This document shows, one piece after another, positions 38,984 to 47,333 of a stretch of 56,428 nt of DNA (within the stretch, counting starts at the first letter, position 1; each line of letters opens with the position of its first letter). The stretch spans positions 1 through 56,428 of IMG/VR virus record IMGVR_UViG_3300042475_004438; one strand, 5' to 3'. The position numbers and the translations under genes are program-made. This DNA is from a virus. Below the pieces are notes generated by a model. It searched no databases. It was given only the letters and a program-made list of their open reading frames with translations, and had not been told where the DNA came from.

Positions 38984-39481
38984 ATGCCTGCTGCAGTTGG
39001 CTACACCAATCAACGAGCCGCCCGGATTGACCGGGACAGCATCCTGCTCGGCTCCGTCTTTGCTGGTGTGAACGGTGACGGCGATCTTGAGCCCGCCGCT
39101 ACCCGCACCGGTACCGCCCGCCTCCTGGAGGGGCGCCTCAACCCCTATGACAACTGGAAGGTCGTCGCTGTGGGCGGCCAGTCCAGCTCTGCTGGTGGCT
39201 ACCTCGTTCAGGCCGCTCACGTGGCCCAGGGCGATGCTTTGGCCAATGCCTCGGCGTGGGCCACTATCGGCGCCATCGCTTTCAGTGGGACCGCCGAGGT
39301 GCCCCTGGGCTTCACCGGCGATCAAGTCGAGGGACTGGTCAGAGCCGCCGCCGTTGCTGCCAGCGCTCCCATCACTGGAAAAATTCGCGTGGTTGCGCTT
39401 CGGCTGACCGCCGGCACCGGCGCAAACGGGGTTGCCGCCCCCAGTGGCACCGGCAACCGCATCCACCTCCAGCGGACCTGA
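38984..39481 (+). CDS. probable capsid decoration protein
   Basis: A 165-residue Ala/Gly-rich beta protein (SILLGSVFAGVNGDGDLEPA, WKVVAVGGQSSSAGGYLVQA, RVVALRLTAGTGANGV). It lies 37 bases after the major capsid gene and before a terminator, the typical place for a head-stabilising or decoration protein. No family is recognised. Confidence 0.5.
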   Translation: MPAAVGYTNQRAARIDRDSILLGSVFAGVNGDGDLEPAATRTGTARLLEGRLNPYDNWKVVAVGGQSSSAGGYLVQAAHVAQGDALANASAWATIGAIAFSGTAEVPLGFTGDQVEGLVRAAAVAASAPITGKIRVVALRLTAGTGANGVAAPSGTGNRIHLQRT

Positions 39482-39503
39482 TCACAGGGCCCTTTCGTCC
39501 ACG

Positions 39504-39529
39504 GGGAGGCTGCGGCCTCCCTTTTCTTT
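39504..39529 (+). terminator. terminator after capsid genes
   Basis: Stem GGGAGGC (39504-39510) and GCCTCCC (39515-39521), loop TGCG, then TTTTCTTT. It ends the capsid unit; the stem overlaps the leader of the next gene. Confidence 0.8.
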
Positions 39530-39537
39530 CAGGAACC

Positions 39538-39828
39538 ATGAGCTTTCTATCAATCAGCGTTTGCCCTGGCATGGACTGGGACCCAGCCGCCGAATGGGCC
39601 AGGCCAGCTCAAGGCAACGACGCTGCCGAGGAGCAAGTCGCAGCCCCCGAGGACCCCGCGCAAGGGCAGGGAAGGCTGAGCCGGCTTACTGGGCGCCGCC
39701 GGGCTCGCACCGATAGCGGCACCTTTCAGGCGGACGACCCGGCCACGCCAGCGGTGAACGAGGCCTACCAGGAGGTGGCGGAGCCCAGCGCCGAGGCCGA
39801 GTCCGAGCCGGGAAAACTGAGGCAGTGA
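39538..39828 (+). CDS. acidic hypothetical protein, 96 aa
   Basis: A mostly disordered acidic protein (AAEEQVAAPEDPAQGQGRL, VNEAYQEVAEPSAEAESEPG). It starts at ATG 39538 just after the terminator stem (AGGAACC before the start). Its last codons (E-P-G-K-L-R-Q) are encoded by late element copy 14. Function unknown; it could be a head-associated linker. Confidence 0.55.
   Translation: MSFLSISVCPGMDWDPAAEWARPAQGNDAAEEQVAAPEDPAQGQGRLSRLTGRRRARTDSGTFQADDPATPAVNEAYQEVAEPSAEAESEPGKLRQ
39809..39825 (+). promoter_or_regulatory. late element copy 14
   Basis: CGGGAAAACTGAGGCAG at the very end of the preceding gene; 37 bases before a TTG-started small frame and about 140 before the fibre gene. Confidence 0.7.
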
Positions 39829-39856
39829 TCAACGCGGGCACCAACAGGGAAACGCC

Positions 39857-39961
39857 TTGGCAAACCAGACCGTCACTACCGCAGTCAACTACGACTCCGC
39901 CGTCATCGGCGGACTGCTCGACGGCGAGAGCAGCGTGATCGGCGGAGGGATCGAGACGTGA
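39857..39961 (+). CDS. mini-protein, 34 aa (TTG start)
   Basis: A 34-residue Thr/Gly/Val-rich frame beginning at TTG after CAGGGA, ending in GTGA that overlaps the GTG of the fibre gene. The overlap and upstream late element support it. It may be a leader cistron for the fibre gene. Function unknown. Confidence 0.45.
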   Translation: MANQTVTTAVNYDSAVIGGLLDGESSVIGGGIET

Positions 39962-42285
39962 CGTTTTCAGTATCCGGGTCAATTATCACACAGGCCAACG
40001 AGTCTGGAATTGCCATTACGGCAGCTGCTTCTATTTCGGGCGGCGTGCGGTTTACCTGCGCTCAGTCTTACGCGGCGGGCAATGTCGTCCGCATCACAGG
40101 CACCTCGAACTACAACGGCGACTGGATGATTGCCGCCAGAACCGCGACAACCTTCGACGTTCTGGAAAGCGCACAGGGCACGGGGATCACGTTCGTTTCG
40201 AGCCAGTCCGGCACTGCGGCGCGGGGCGATGCAAGCCTCGCGGGGTTGAGCGGCCTTGCCGGTGTGACGACCACGAGCGTGGACGCCTCCAGCGGATATG
40301 TGATTTACCTGCTGGGCGATAACGTCAAACTGCAGGTCAATGGCACGTTGGTCATCGGCGGTCTGCGAGAGATCAATTCGACTCTCTTTGGTCACAATGA
40401 ACAACTGGTTATCGGGCAGAACGCAGTCAGCACCGGCCAGCCGGTGCTTCGCGTGGGGAGCGGCGGCGTTCAGGTGGTTGGGTGCAGGTACACCAACACC
40501 GTCAACTACACCGGGACAAGCGCCCCCAACTACACGGACGGGATCTCTCAGCAAGTCCTGATCTATCAGAAGGGGCAGTACGGGCGAAGCACCGCCGACG
40601 GCGATGGGGGGACATCCCCAGCGACCAACCCGGCCCCGGCGACTTGTTTTATGGCAATTTCAAGCGGTGCGCGTTTCGATTGGATCAGCGGGACAATTGA
40701 TCACTGGGCCGACATCGTTTTTGACAACGGCTCGATTGCGAACATTGGTTTTGATGGGCAGCGAAACAAGCCGGTTACGGATTCGCGTCGAGGGTCAAAC
40801 GTCATCTGGTTTAAGCCGGGAAGCGCAGTGTCGATTTTCGCGCTGAAAGCAATTGGGGACCGAGGCATTAACGTCACCAACGTCAATAACACTGGTCGCG
40901 GTCCTACTTTTCAAATGCTGCAAGGCCCAGCGGTATTCAAGGGCTTTGAGGGTTTCTGGTGGCGTTGTGTCGTTGGCCTTGCGAATGGCGCCGGTGTCGG
41001 CGGTTCATTCACAATCGAGGACTACGCGGGCGCTTTGGGGTCTGAACTCGATATAGCAAAAGCCGTGCCGTCAGGGCAAACGCTAAACGTCACGTTCAAA
41101 AACAGCGCCATCGGTACGACGATGGCTGTGGTTGATGCTTCCTTGGGCACTGTGCTGCTGTACGTCGCTCAAAAGCTGACCGCTACGGTAAGAACGACCG
41201 GTGGCGTGGCAATTGAGAACGCGGTAGTTTGGACGATCAGTAATGCCGCTGTGGAAAGTCTCGGCGTCACAAACGCCAGCGGGAAAGCGGTGATCGACAA
41301 CATCGAGACGGGTTTTTCACCTGACAATCAAGCAAGCGTTACTCCGCGCTTTGCGGCGGGCGATGTGGCGACTTGGAACGTCCGGGCTTATCAAAGCTTG
41401 CCTGCTATCTACCAAGTTACCATGCGCGGCATCGGTGGATCGACGGTTGAGCCTGCAATGGTGAACGACGCTGCTGTCACGCTGAGTCGGTCAGCGGCGG
41501 GCGCATTGGCAAGCGTGTCTACGCTAGACAATTTCTACGACGCTGCGAAATTCTGGAACGTCCAGAGCGCAAATGTCAATTTTCCGACTGCATCAACTCA
41601 GGTCGCCACGGCGGCAGGCACCACGCTTGACCTGGGTGCGCTCAATGTCGTTGTTGATGCGACGGCGGCGAGCGCCTTTGCGGTGGACACCGGCACAAGC
41701 ACGGTCACGATCAAAAGCGCGACGCTGGCGGTCGGGGCGAAATTCGGCAGCCTCAAGACCACTGGTACGATCTCTTTTGCCAATGGCGCAGACGCGACCT
41801 GCACGCTTCAGGGCATCGTCGTTCGCGGCACCGCGGGCGCGTATTCGCCCAAGTTGGAAACCGCCACGATGCGTTTCACGGCGGCAGGAACCTATGACCT
41901 TCGCGGCGCGACAATCAGCGGCACCCTGACACTCACAAACACCAGTGGCGGCGCGGTGACGGTAGAGCTTCAGCCGGGCGTGCCCTTTGTGAACAGCGGT
42001 CCGAGTATCACTGTGGATAACGCGGTCAGCGCGAGCTTCACGATTTCCGGCCTGGTACTCGGATCGCGCCTGCTCATCCGCCGCACGGATACACAGGCAG
42101 TGCTGCTGAATGAAGAGGCTACGGGCACCAATCGCACCTACACCTACACGCACACCGCAAACATCCCGGTTGAGGTTGTCGTGCGCAAGGCGACTGGCCC
42201 TCCGGCGTATCAGGAATGGCGCACAACCGCCACCCTCACGGCAACGAACAGCGCGGTAACCGCTAACCAGCAACTGGACGAGTAA
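39958..42285 (+). CDS. tail fibre/spike protein, 775 aa
   Basis: A Ser/Thr/Gly/Val-rich beta protein beginning at GTG 39958. Residues about 90-330 have the look of a right-handed beta-helix (GDNVKLQVNGTLVIGGLREI, SAVSIFALKAIGDRGINVT). The middle has an Ig-like segment (KLTATVRTTGGVAIENAVVW). The end is again repetitive beta (TGTISFANGADATCTLQGIV, TISGTLTLTNTSGGAVTVEL). It would be an adsorption or side fibre. It opens a run of five coupled or closely spaced fibre genes to 44964. Confidence 0.65.
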   Translation: MTFSVSGSIITQANESGIAITAAASISGGVRFTCAQSYAAGNVVRITGTSNYNGDWMIAARTATTFDVLESAQGTGITFVSSQSGTAARGDASLAGLSGLAGVTTTSVDASSGYVIYLLGDNVKLQVNGTLVIGGLREINSTLFGHNEQLVIGQNAVSTGQPVLRVGSGGVQVVGCRYTNTVNYTGTSAPNYTDGISQQVLIYQKGQYGRSTADGDGGTSPATNPAPATCFMAISSGARFDWISGTIDHWADIVFDNGSIANIGFDGQRNKPVTDSRRGSNVIWFKPGSAVSIFALKAIGDRGINVTNVNNTGRGPTFQMLQGPAVFKGFEGFWWRCVVGLANGAGVGGSFTIEDYAGALGSELDIAKAVPSGQTLNVTFKNSAIGTTMAVVDASLGTVLLYVAQKLTATVRTTGGVAIENAVVWTISNAAVESLGVTNASGKAVIDNIETGFSPDNQASVTPRFAAGDVATWNVRAYQSLPAIYQVTMRGIGGSTVEPAMVNDAAVTLSRSAAGALASVSTLDNFYDAAKFWNVQSANVNFPTASTQVATAAGTTLDLGALNVVVDATAASAFAVDTGTSTVTIKSATLAVGAKFGSLKTTGTISFANGADATCTLQGIVVRGTAGAYSPKLETATMRFTAAGTYDLRGATISGTLTLTNTSGGAVTVELQPGVPFVNSGPSITVDNAVSASFTISGLVLGSRLLIRRTDTQAVLLNEEATGTNRTYTYTHTANIPVEVVVRKATGPPAYQEWRTTATLTATNSAVTANQQLDE

Positions 42286-42288
42286 ATC

Positions 42289-43731
42289 ATGCCAATCGCC
42301 ACCGATTTCACTATTTCTCCGACCGGCGACATCCGGCGGCAAGCAGGGGCTACAACTGAGGTCTATTCTGTTCTGGCGCTGCATTCCTGGTTGCAGGACC
42401 TGGCCGACGACGCCACAGCTGCCGGTAACGACCTGCTGGATATCCTGGCGCCTAATCCGAGCAAGCTGGACGGCCCTCGGGATGCGGCAGTCGCCTCACG
42501 GCTCAACCTGCTAACGGATGGGTCGGTCGCTTTCAACCTGGACGACACGGCGGCGCAGTTCATAAATTTTGGGTCAATCAAGCAGGCCGGCGCTTCAGTT
42601 CAGTACTCGGGGCTTAAGACGATCGGCGGCATTGTGGCTGGCAGCCCGATCTATGTAGTGCAATCGGGGTCCAAACTGACAAAGTTTTGGGCAGATGGCC
42701 ACGTTCAGATCCTGGTGAAGGTTAAAACAGCAAACTCTTTCATTGATGGCGGCAACGTAACAGCCTTCAGCCGGAAATGGGGGCAGACCTATTCGCATTT
42801 CGATGTGGGCCTATCCGCTGGTGGCGAAAGCAACGCGGCGCTTTCGACCGCGCTTGACGGTAATATCCTGTTGACTGAGGCGCAAGCAGCGCTTCTTTCA
42901 ACCAAGGTGGCGGTAGCCTTTGGCGACACCACACAAGATTTGGGCAACGGAAATGGTGGCAAGTTATACAAGGGAACCATTACCCTTTCCAACTCTTGCA
43001 CTCTGCAGGAGGCCTACCAGTTCCTTCAATACCTAACTCGGGAGAGTAGCGTCGTCACCTTGAACGGCATTCCAGGCTGGCGCTACCGCGTGCTGAATGC
43101 GGCCTACACCGAGATCCCTTCGGCTCCCTTTGGCACCTTCGCAGGCGGCACGTTTTTCGTAGCGCAGGGCTGGTTCATCACCGGTGTCCTGCCGGCTGAA
43201 AGCACTCGGTATCAGCTCATCGCGCATGACGGCACCCCGCAGGTTCCGCCAACCCTTGTCGGGATCACCATTGGCAATCTGGTTTCGGGCGACCGCGTTT
43301 TGGTGGCGCGTGATAACGGGTCGGGCGGACTGCTGCGGAATGAATACACACCTGTCGCAGCATCATCCGGCGCCACGGCCCTTACCGTGGTGGAAACTAT
43401 CAAGACGGACACACCTTCGGCTGGCGTCATCCGCATCAAAGGCTTGCGCTACACCTATTCCTCCTTCAATGCGAGCACCAAGACTTTCAGCGGTCTTTCC
43501 CCTGCCCTGGCCGGCGCCATTGCAACGGCGGATGATGTGTTCGTGCCCTACATTGATCGACAGGCAGCGGGTACTACGGAAAGTGTCAGCTTCATTTTTT
43601 CTAGCAACTTCAACACGCGAGTTGACGTGCGAAACGGCAGCGGCGGGGCGCCTATCGTGCCTTTCTTTACCACGCTTTCTATCACTAATGCAGGTGGATC
43701 GGTCAACGCAAGTCGCAACAGTGATGTGTGA
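42289..43731 (+). CDS. tail fibre-associated protein, 480 aa
   Basis: A beta-rich virion protein (TDFTISPTGDIRRQAGATTE, VYSVLALHSWLQDLADDA, FINFGSIKQAGASVQYSGLK, LYKGTITLSNSCTLQEAYQF). It follows the fibre gene by three bases, and its stop overlaps ATG 43731. Position and composition indicate a fibre or tip component. Family not identified. Confidence 0.55.
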   Translation: MPIATDFTISPTGDIRRQAGATTEVYSVLALHSWLQDLADDATAAGNDLLDILAPNPSKLDGPRDAAVASRLNLLTDGSVAFNLDDTAAQFINFGSIKQAGASVQYSGLKTIGGIVAGSPIYVVQSGSKLTKFWADGHVQILVKVKTANSFIDGGNVTAFSRKWGQTYSHFDVGLSAGGESNAALSTALDGNILLTEAQAALLSTKVAVAFGDTTQDLGNGNGGKLYKGTITLSNSCTLQEAYQFLQYLTRESSVVTLNGIPGWRYRVLNAAYTEIPSAPFGTFAGGTFFVAQGWFITGVLPAESTRYQLIAHDGTPQVPPTLVGITIGNLVSGDRVLVARDNGSGGLLRNEYTPVAASSGATALTVVETIKTDTPSAGVIRIKGLRYTYSSFNASTKTFSGLSPALAGAIATADDVFVPYIDRQAAGTTESVSFIFSSNFNTRVDVRNGSGGAPIVPFFTTLSITNAGGSVNASRNSDV

Positions 43732-44249
43732 TGCTTTACTACCTTGCGCCATTCACGTTTGACTTTCAAGCATCACTCATCAGCGTGGACGCGGGCGTGA
43801 ATGACATTGAATGTATCACGCTTTATAGTGCAATCAAACTAGCCCAAGCAAGTGAACCAGGAATCACCTATGACCGAATCGCCAAAGGATCAGGACTCAG
43901 CGCCCTTGGCCCCGGCGTGCAAGTCGGCCTCACCGTCGAGATACTGGGGTCGTGGCAACTTCGGTTCCCTGCCGGAAACTACATCGCCCGAGTCGCAGGC
44001 GGAAACCTCATCGGCGGACCAGGTGGTGACCCCATTGCCTACACCGCAGGCGTACAAACCCTCCTGATCCAGTCCGCTGCTTCAACCGTGGTCACCGAAG
44101 GCGGCAGCGTGCCAACTGCGGCAGAGAATGCGGCTGCAATGTTGGCGGCGGCGCAGGCCACGCCAATCCACGCCGATGTTCAACGGGTCAATGGCGTTGA
44201 AATCACCGGGACAGGTGTTGCCGGTGACAGCATGAGGCCCGTTCCATGA
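43731..44249 (+). CDS. tail fibre-associated protein, 172 aa
   Basis: ATG 43731 overlaps the previous stop as TGATG. The protein has a beta-rich body (LTVEILGSWQLRFPAGNYIA, PIAYTAGVQTLLIQSAAST) and an Ala-rich helical end (AENAAAMLAAAQATPIHADV, QRVNGVEITGTG). The last pattern is common at the end of phage fibre and neck-fibre proteins. Coupled to the next gene as ATGA. Confidence 0.55.
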   Translation: MLYYLAPFTFDFQASLISVDAGVNDIECITLYSAIKLAQASEPGITYDRIAKGSGLSALGPGVQVGLTVEILGSWQLRFPAGNYIARVAGGNLIGGPGGDPIAYTAGVQTLLIQSAASTVVTEGGSVPTAAENAAAMLAAAQATPIHADVQRVNGVEITGTGVAGDSMRPVP

Positions 44250-44635
44250 GTTTCTGGTCACGCGATTTTTGGCAGCCGGGGTTCTGGGTTGTCGGCTTCT
44301 GGCAAGAGCCCGTCACCGACGCGATGGGGACGCGACCGGGCGATCCACCAAACAGCGGCGTACTGCTGACTGGCCCCTACAGTGGCGTTCTGTTGTCAAA
44401 TGCAGCTTTCTCTGGACGCTTGCTGTCCGGCAACATGCAGAGTGGCTTGTTGTTGAGTAATGATGTAGGCGGGGCAACACTGAGCGGTGTGAGGCGCGGG
44501 ACACTTCTACCAAGAGGAAAATCATCAAGTTATCTTTTGACGGGCACGCTTCGTGGTGGTAAAATCGTCGCAAGAAAAACGTCCGGCACCCTTTCGGCCA
44601 CAAAAACAAACGGCGCAATCGTGAGGTCACAATGA
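44246..44635 (+). CDS. repeat-containing fibre accessory protein, 129 aa
   Basis: Trp/Phe-rich start (SFWSRDFWQPGFWVVGFWQ) followed by short degenerate repeats of about ten residues (SGVLLTG, SGVLLSN, SGRLLSG, SGLLLSN, SGVRRGTLL), which suggest a small beta-solenoid. Overlaps both neighbours as ATGA. Probably a fibre tip or chaperone; not proven. Confidence 0.55.
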   Translation: MSFWSRDFWQPGFWVVGFWQEPVTDAMGTRPGDPPNSGVLLTGPYSGVLLSNAAFSGRLLSGNMQSGLLLSNDVGGATLSGVRRGTLLPRGKSSSYLLTGTLRGGKIVARKTSGTLSATKTNGAIVRSQ

Positions 44636-44964
44636 AGATTGAAACATTCTTCATCAAGCGGGGTGACACGTCTCCCTCGATCCAGTTTGCGTTGCTTCCG
44701 GCAACGGTGGTGCTGACCGGCGCAACCGTAAAGTTTCAAATGCGAGCGCGGCGACCACGGGGCGGAGGTGCCGTGATTGACGCAGCGGCTGCAGTGGTGA
44801 CGGCAACTGGCACGCCAACAGTGGAATACAAGTGGCAGCCATCCAACACCATTAACGCTGGCTCGTATGAGGCAGAGTTCCGCGTCACCTATTCTAATGG
44901 CGAAATCGGTACGTTCCCGAATGATGGGTTTATACCGATCCAGATTACGGAAGATATCCAATAA
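44632..44964 (+). CDS. BppU N-terminal-like baseplate/fibre protein
   Basis: A 110-residue beta-sandwich protein matching the BppU_N/DUF2479 layout: IKRGDTSPSIQFALLP, VVLTGATVKFQMRARRP, VEYKWQPSNTINAGSYEAEF, RVTYSNGEIGTFPNDGFIPI. In lactococcal phages this domain attaches receptor-binding proteins to the baseplate. It ends the fibre gene run, shortly before late element copy 15. Confidence 0.7.
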   Translation: MKIETFFIKRGDTSPSIQFALLPATVVLTGATVKFQMRARRPRGGGAVIDAAAAVVTATGTPTVEYKWQPSNTINAGSYEAEFRVTYSNGEIGTFPNDGFIPIQITEDIQ

Positions 44965-45030
44965 CCCATCCCCGCTCCCTGGGGTCACCGGATCAGCCGC
45001 CAATCTGATTTAGTGGCAGCGCTGCGGGAT

Positions 45031-45047
45031 CGGGAAAACTGAGGCAG
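45031..45047 (+). promoter_or_regulatory. late element copy 15
   Basis: CGGGAAAACTGAGGCAG, core ending 19 bases before ATG 45061 of a small membrane protein. It is the last copy in the window. Confidence 0.75.
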
Positions 45048-45060
45048 AGCTTAATACCCC

Positions 45061-45327
45061 ATGGACAGCGGCAACCAGCCCCCAGGCACCCCCGGCAAGG
45101 CACCTTTCTGGCGCGAGGTTGAGCAACAGGTGGCAGCGGGCCTAATCCTGCTGGCCGTGGCTGGCATTGGCTACATCGGCATCACCGTGCCGCGTCAGCT
45201 TGATCTGGTATTGGAGAACCAGAAAGCCATCCTCGGCCGCCAGGTTGCTGCGGAACTGCGGCTTGAGAAAGTGGAGGGTGCGCTCAACGGCATTGATCGA
45301 CGGGTGACGCGACTGGAGGCCCAGTGA
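45061..45327 (+). CDS. membrane protein with coiled coil, possible holin/spanin-type
   Basis: An 88-residue protein: one transmembrane segment (VAAGLILLAVAGIGYIGITV) then a coiled coil (LDLVLENQKAILGRQVAAEL, RLEKVEGALNGIDRRVTRLE). The layout is seen in small phage lysis or membrane-associated proteins. It has its own late element and is coupled by GTGA to another membrane protein, so the pair may supply the holin function missing from the distant endolysin cluster (inference). Confidence 0.6.
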   Translation: MDSGNQPPGTPGKAPFWREVEQQVAAGLILLAVAGIGYIGITVPRQLDLVLENQKAILGRQVAAELRLEKVEGALNGIDRRVTRLEAQ

Positions 45328-45575
45328 ACTGCCGGGAGGTGATCATCAACACCGTGGCCGTGTGCCTCGGCCTTGCTGCTGCCGGGGGGTTTTGCGGGGC
45401 AATCTACTGCCAGTCGCAGGGTGGGGAGTGCGTTGAGATCTGGAAGGCTGCAGGCACCGGGGCCCTTGCAGCGGCCACGACAGGCGGCACCCTGTTGGCT
45501 CAGCTGGATGGGCGGCGGCGGCGGGATCCCGAGGATCCGGTAGGTCCGTCGCAGGGTGATGGCGGGAGGGGCTGA
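45324..45575 (+). CDS. small membrane protein, possible holin
   Basis: An 83-residue protein starting at GTG 45324 on the previous stop. Two hydrophobic segments (VIINTVAVCLGLAAAGGFCG and AGTGALAAATTGGTLLAQL) are separated by a short loop and followed by a charged, Arg/Asp-rich tail. Size and topology fit a two-segment holin. No sequence family can be named. Confidence 0.55.
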   Translation: MNCREVIINTVAVCLGLAAAGGFCGAIYCQSQGGECVEIWKAAGTGALAAATTGGTLLAQLDGRRRRDPEDPVGPSQGDGGRG

Positions 45576-45671
45576 AACCCCTTGCAGCGCAGGGCAGCGC
45601 TTATGAGACGGTATCGAAGGAAAACGTCGCCAAAGCGCTAAGCTCCGAAACCACTGCACCGCAGCCTATCC

Positions 45672-46976
45672 ATGCAGCTCGGCTATGCCCGCGTCTCGAA
45701 GGAGGAGCAGGCCGACTCCCTGCCTGCTCAGGTGGCCAGGCTTCGGGCGGCCGGCTGCGATCGCATTGTCGAGGAGATGGAGAGCGGCAAGGTTGACACC
45801 CGCCCAGGCCTGGCGGAAGTGATCCTTGAGGTTCGCTCAGGCCGCGTGGCCGAGCTGGTGATCACCAGAGCCGATCGGCTGGGCCGCAACGCCGCCTTCG
45901 CCGATGAGCTGCTGGCCCTGTGCGGGATCCAAGGGGTCAAGGTCACGGCGATCGACGGCGGCACCATCGAAGCGGCGTCGCCCCAGGGATTCATGCAAGC
46001 CCGGATCCTCACCACCATGGCCGAGGTGGAGAGCAGGATGCTGAGCCTGCGGCTGCGGCGGCAGTTTGAGCAGTACCGGGCCCAGGGCCGCCACCTACGG
46101 CGCCGGAAACCGTTTGGGTATCGAGGGGGTGCCAACCACCGACTGGAGCCCCACCCGGAGCACTGGCCCCAAGCGCTAAGGGTGCTGCAGCGGTTGCGGC
46201 AGTTGGGTAGCTTCTCGGCGGTGATGCGGGAACTGCCGAGCTGGTGCGAGTGGACCCCGGCGAGCCCAAACCTGCAGGCTTGGTTCTACAACCCCTGCAT
46301 CAGGGGGCACGTGGGCCACCTACTGCAGAAAGGCAGCGGGAAGAGCTGGAATCAGCAATGGGGTGAGATCCACTACGACCAGCATCCGCCGCTGATCGGA
46401 GAGGCCGATTGGCAAGAGCTGGCAATGTACTTGCGGCGGCCCAGCAACACCTTTCTGGGTCGAGGCCGTGAAGCTCGCCATGGGCTGACCGGGTTGCTGA
46501 GCTGCGCGGCGTGTGGCCACAGCCTGCGGCGCAACAACTCGGGAAATACGGCGTGGTGGCGTTGCCGTCACCGGTTGTGCCAGGAGCGGGGCGCCATTCG
46601 GGAGCCTGATGCCATGCCTCTGGCGGTGGCGGCGTGCGTCGCTGCCGCAGATCGCCTGGCGGCGGCGTATGCCATGCCTGCGGACGAGGATCCGGCGGTG
46701 GCGGCGAAGCGGCGGGATTTGGAACAGTTAGAGGGGCTGGCTAGGCGAAACCCCGCGATTGCCTCGGCGTGCGTTGCATTGCGATCGGAGATTGACAGCC
46801 TGATACGACGGCCGAGGGTGGCGCCTGAACTGGCTGGCTATGCCGAGCGCATCAGCGACCCTGAGTTTTTTTCAGGTGCGACACCAGAGGAGCAGCGGGC
46901 GCTGTTTGGGGCGGTACTGGAGACCCTGGCGGTGGGTCCAACGGGGGAAGTCCTCGCTCAGCCGCGTAGCTGGTGA
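45672..46976 (+). CDS. large serine recombinase (integrase)
   Basis: A 434-residue site-specific recombinase. The resolvase domain has the catalytic Ser in YARVSKEEQ (Ser 9), ADRLGRN, and the E-helix region ESRMLSLRLRRQFEQYR. A recombinase domain follows (RRRKPFGYR), then a zinc ribbon (SCAACGHSLRR with CRHRLCQ), a short coiled coil and a C-terminal helix. It would integrate and excise the genome by recombination at attP/attB. It is shorter than phiC31 integrase but similar in plan to cyanobacterial XisF-type enzymes. The 96-base gap upstream is a candidate place for attP. Confidence 0.9.
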   Translation: MQLGYARVSKEEQADSLPAQVARLRAAGCDRIVEEMESGKVDTRPGLAEVILEVRSGRVAELVITRADRLGRNAAFADELLALCGIQGVKVTAIDGGTIEAASPQGFMQARILTTMAEVESRMLSLRLRRQFEQYRAQGRHLRRRKPFGYRGGANHRLEPHPEHWPQALRVLQRLRQLGSFSAVMRELPSWCEWTPASPNLQAWFYNPCIRGHVGHLLQKGSGKSWNQQWGEIHYDQHPPLIGEADWQELAMYLRRPSNTFLGRGREARHGLTGLLSCAACGHSLRRNNSGNTAWWRCRHRLCQERGAIREPDAMPLAVAACVAAADRLAAAYAMPADEDPAVAAKRRDLEQLEGLARRNPAIASACVALRSEIDSLIRRPRVAPELAGYAERISDPEFFSGATPEEQRALFGAVLETLAVGPTGEVLAQPRSW

Positions 46977-47018
46977 GGCGACTGGCGATAGCCTCGCGGA
47001 GGGTCATTGCGGCGGCCA

Positions 47019-47333
47019 TCAGTAATGAGCCTCTGGGTCGGGGGGCTCCCCGTAGAACAACGCCAACTCAGCCCGCAGGGCCTTGACCTCCCGCTTAGCC
47101 TTCGCCAGTTCCGCCCGCAGGTTCCTGGCCTCCTGCTCCGCCATGGCACGCAGGTTGTGAGGCGTGGCGCCACCGGGGCGGTGGACGGTGACCAGGATTC
47201 GCCCCCTGGACGAAAAGTCGCGCAGCGGCTGCTGACCACGGCGGCCACGGACGGCGCTTTGGAGCGCACCAGCGGCCTGGCCTTTTAGCCATGGCTTCCA
47301 GTCGTAGTCTTCGCAATCGGAGTAGCGGCTCAT
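47019..47333 (-). CDS. hypothetical protein, 104 aa
   Basis: The last gene of the leftward operon, converging with the recombinase. It has an acidic start (SRYSDCEDYDWKPWLKG), a basic middle (VRGRRGQQPLRDFSSRGRIL) and a C-terminal coiled coil (EQEARNLRAELAKAKREVKA). No family recognised. Start overlaps the DUF4326 stop as ATGA. Confidence 0.6.
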   Translation of the reverse strand: MSRYSDCEDYDWKPWLKGQAAGALQSAVRGRRGQQPLRDFSSRGRILVTVHRPGGATPHNLRAMAEQEARNLRAELAKAKREVKALRAELALFYGEPPDPEAHY

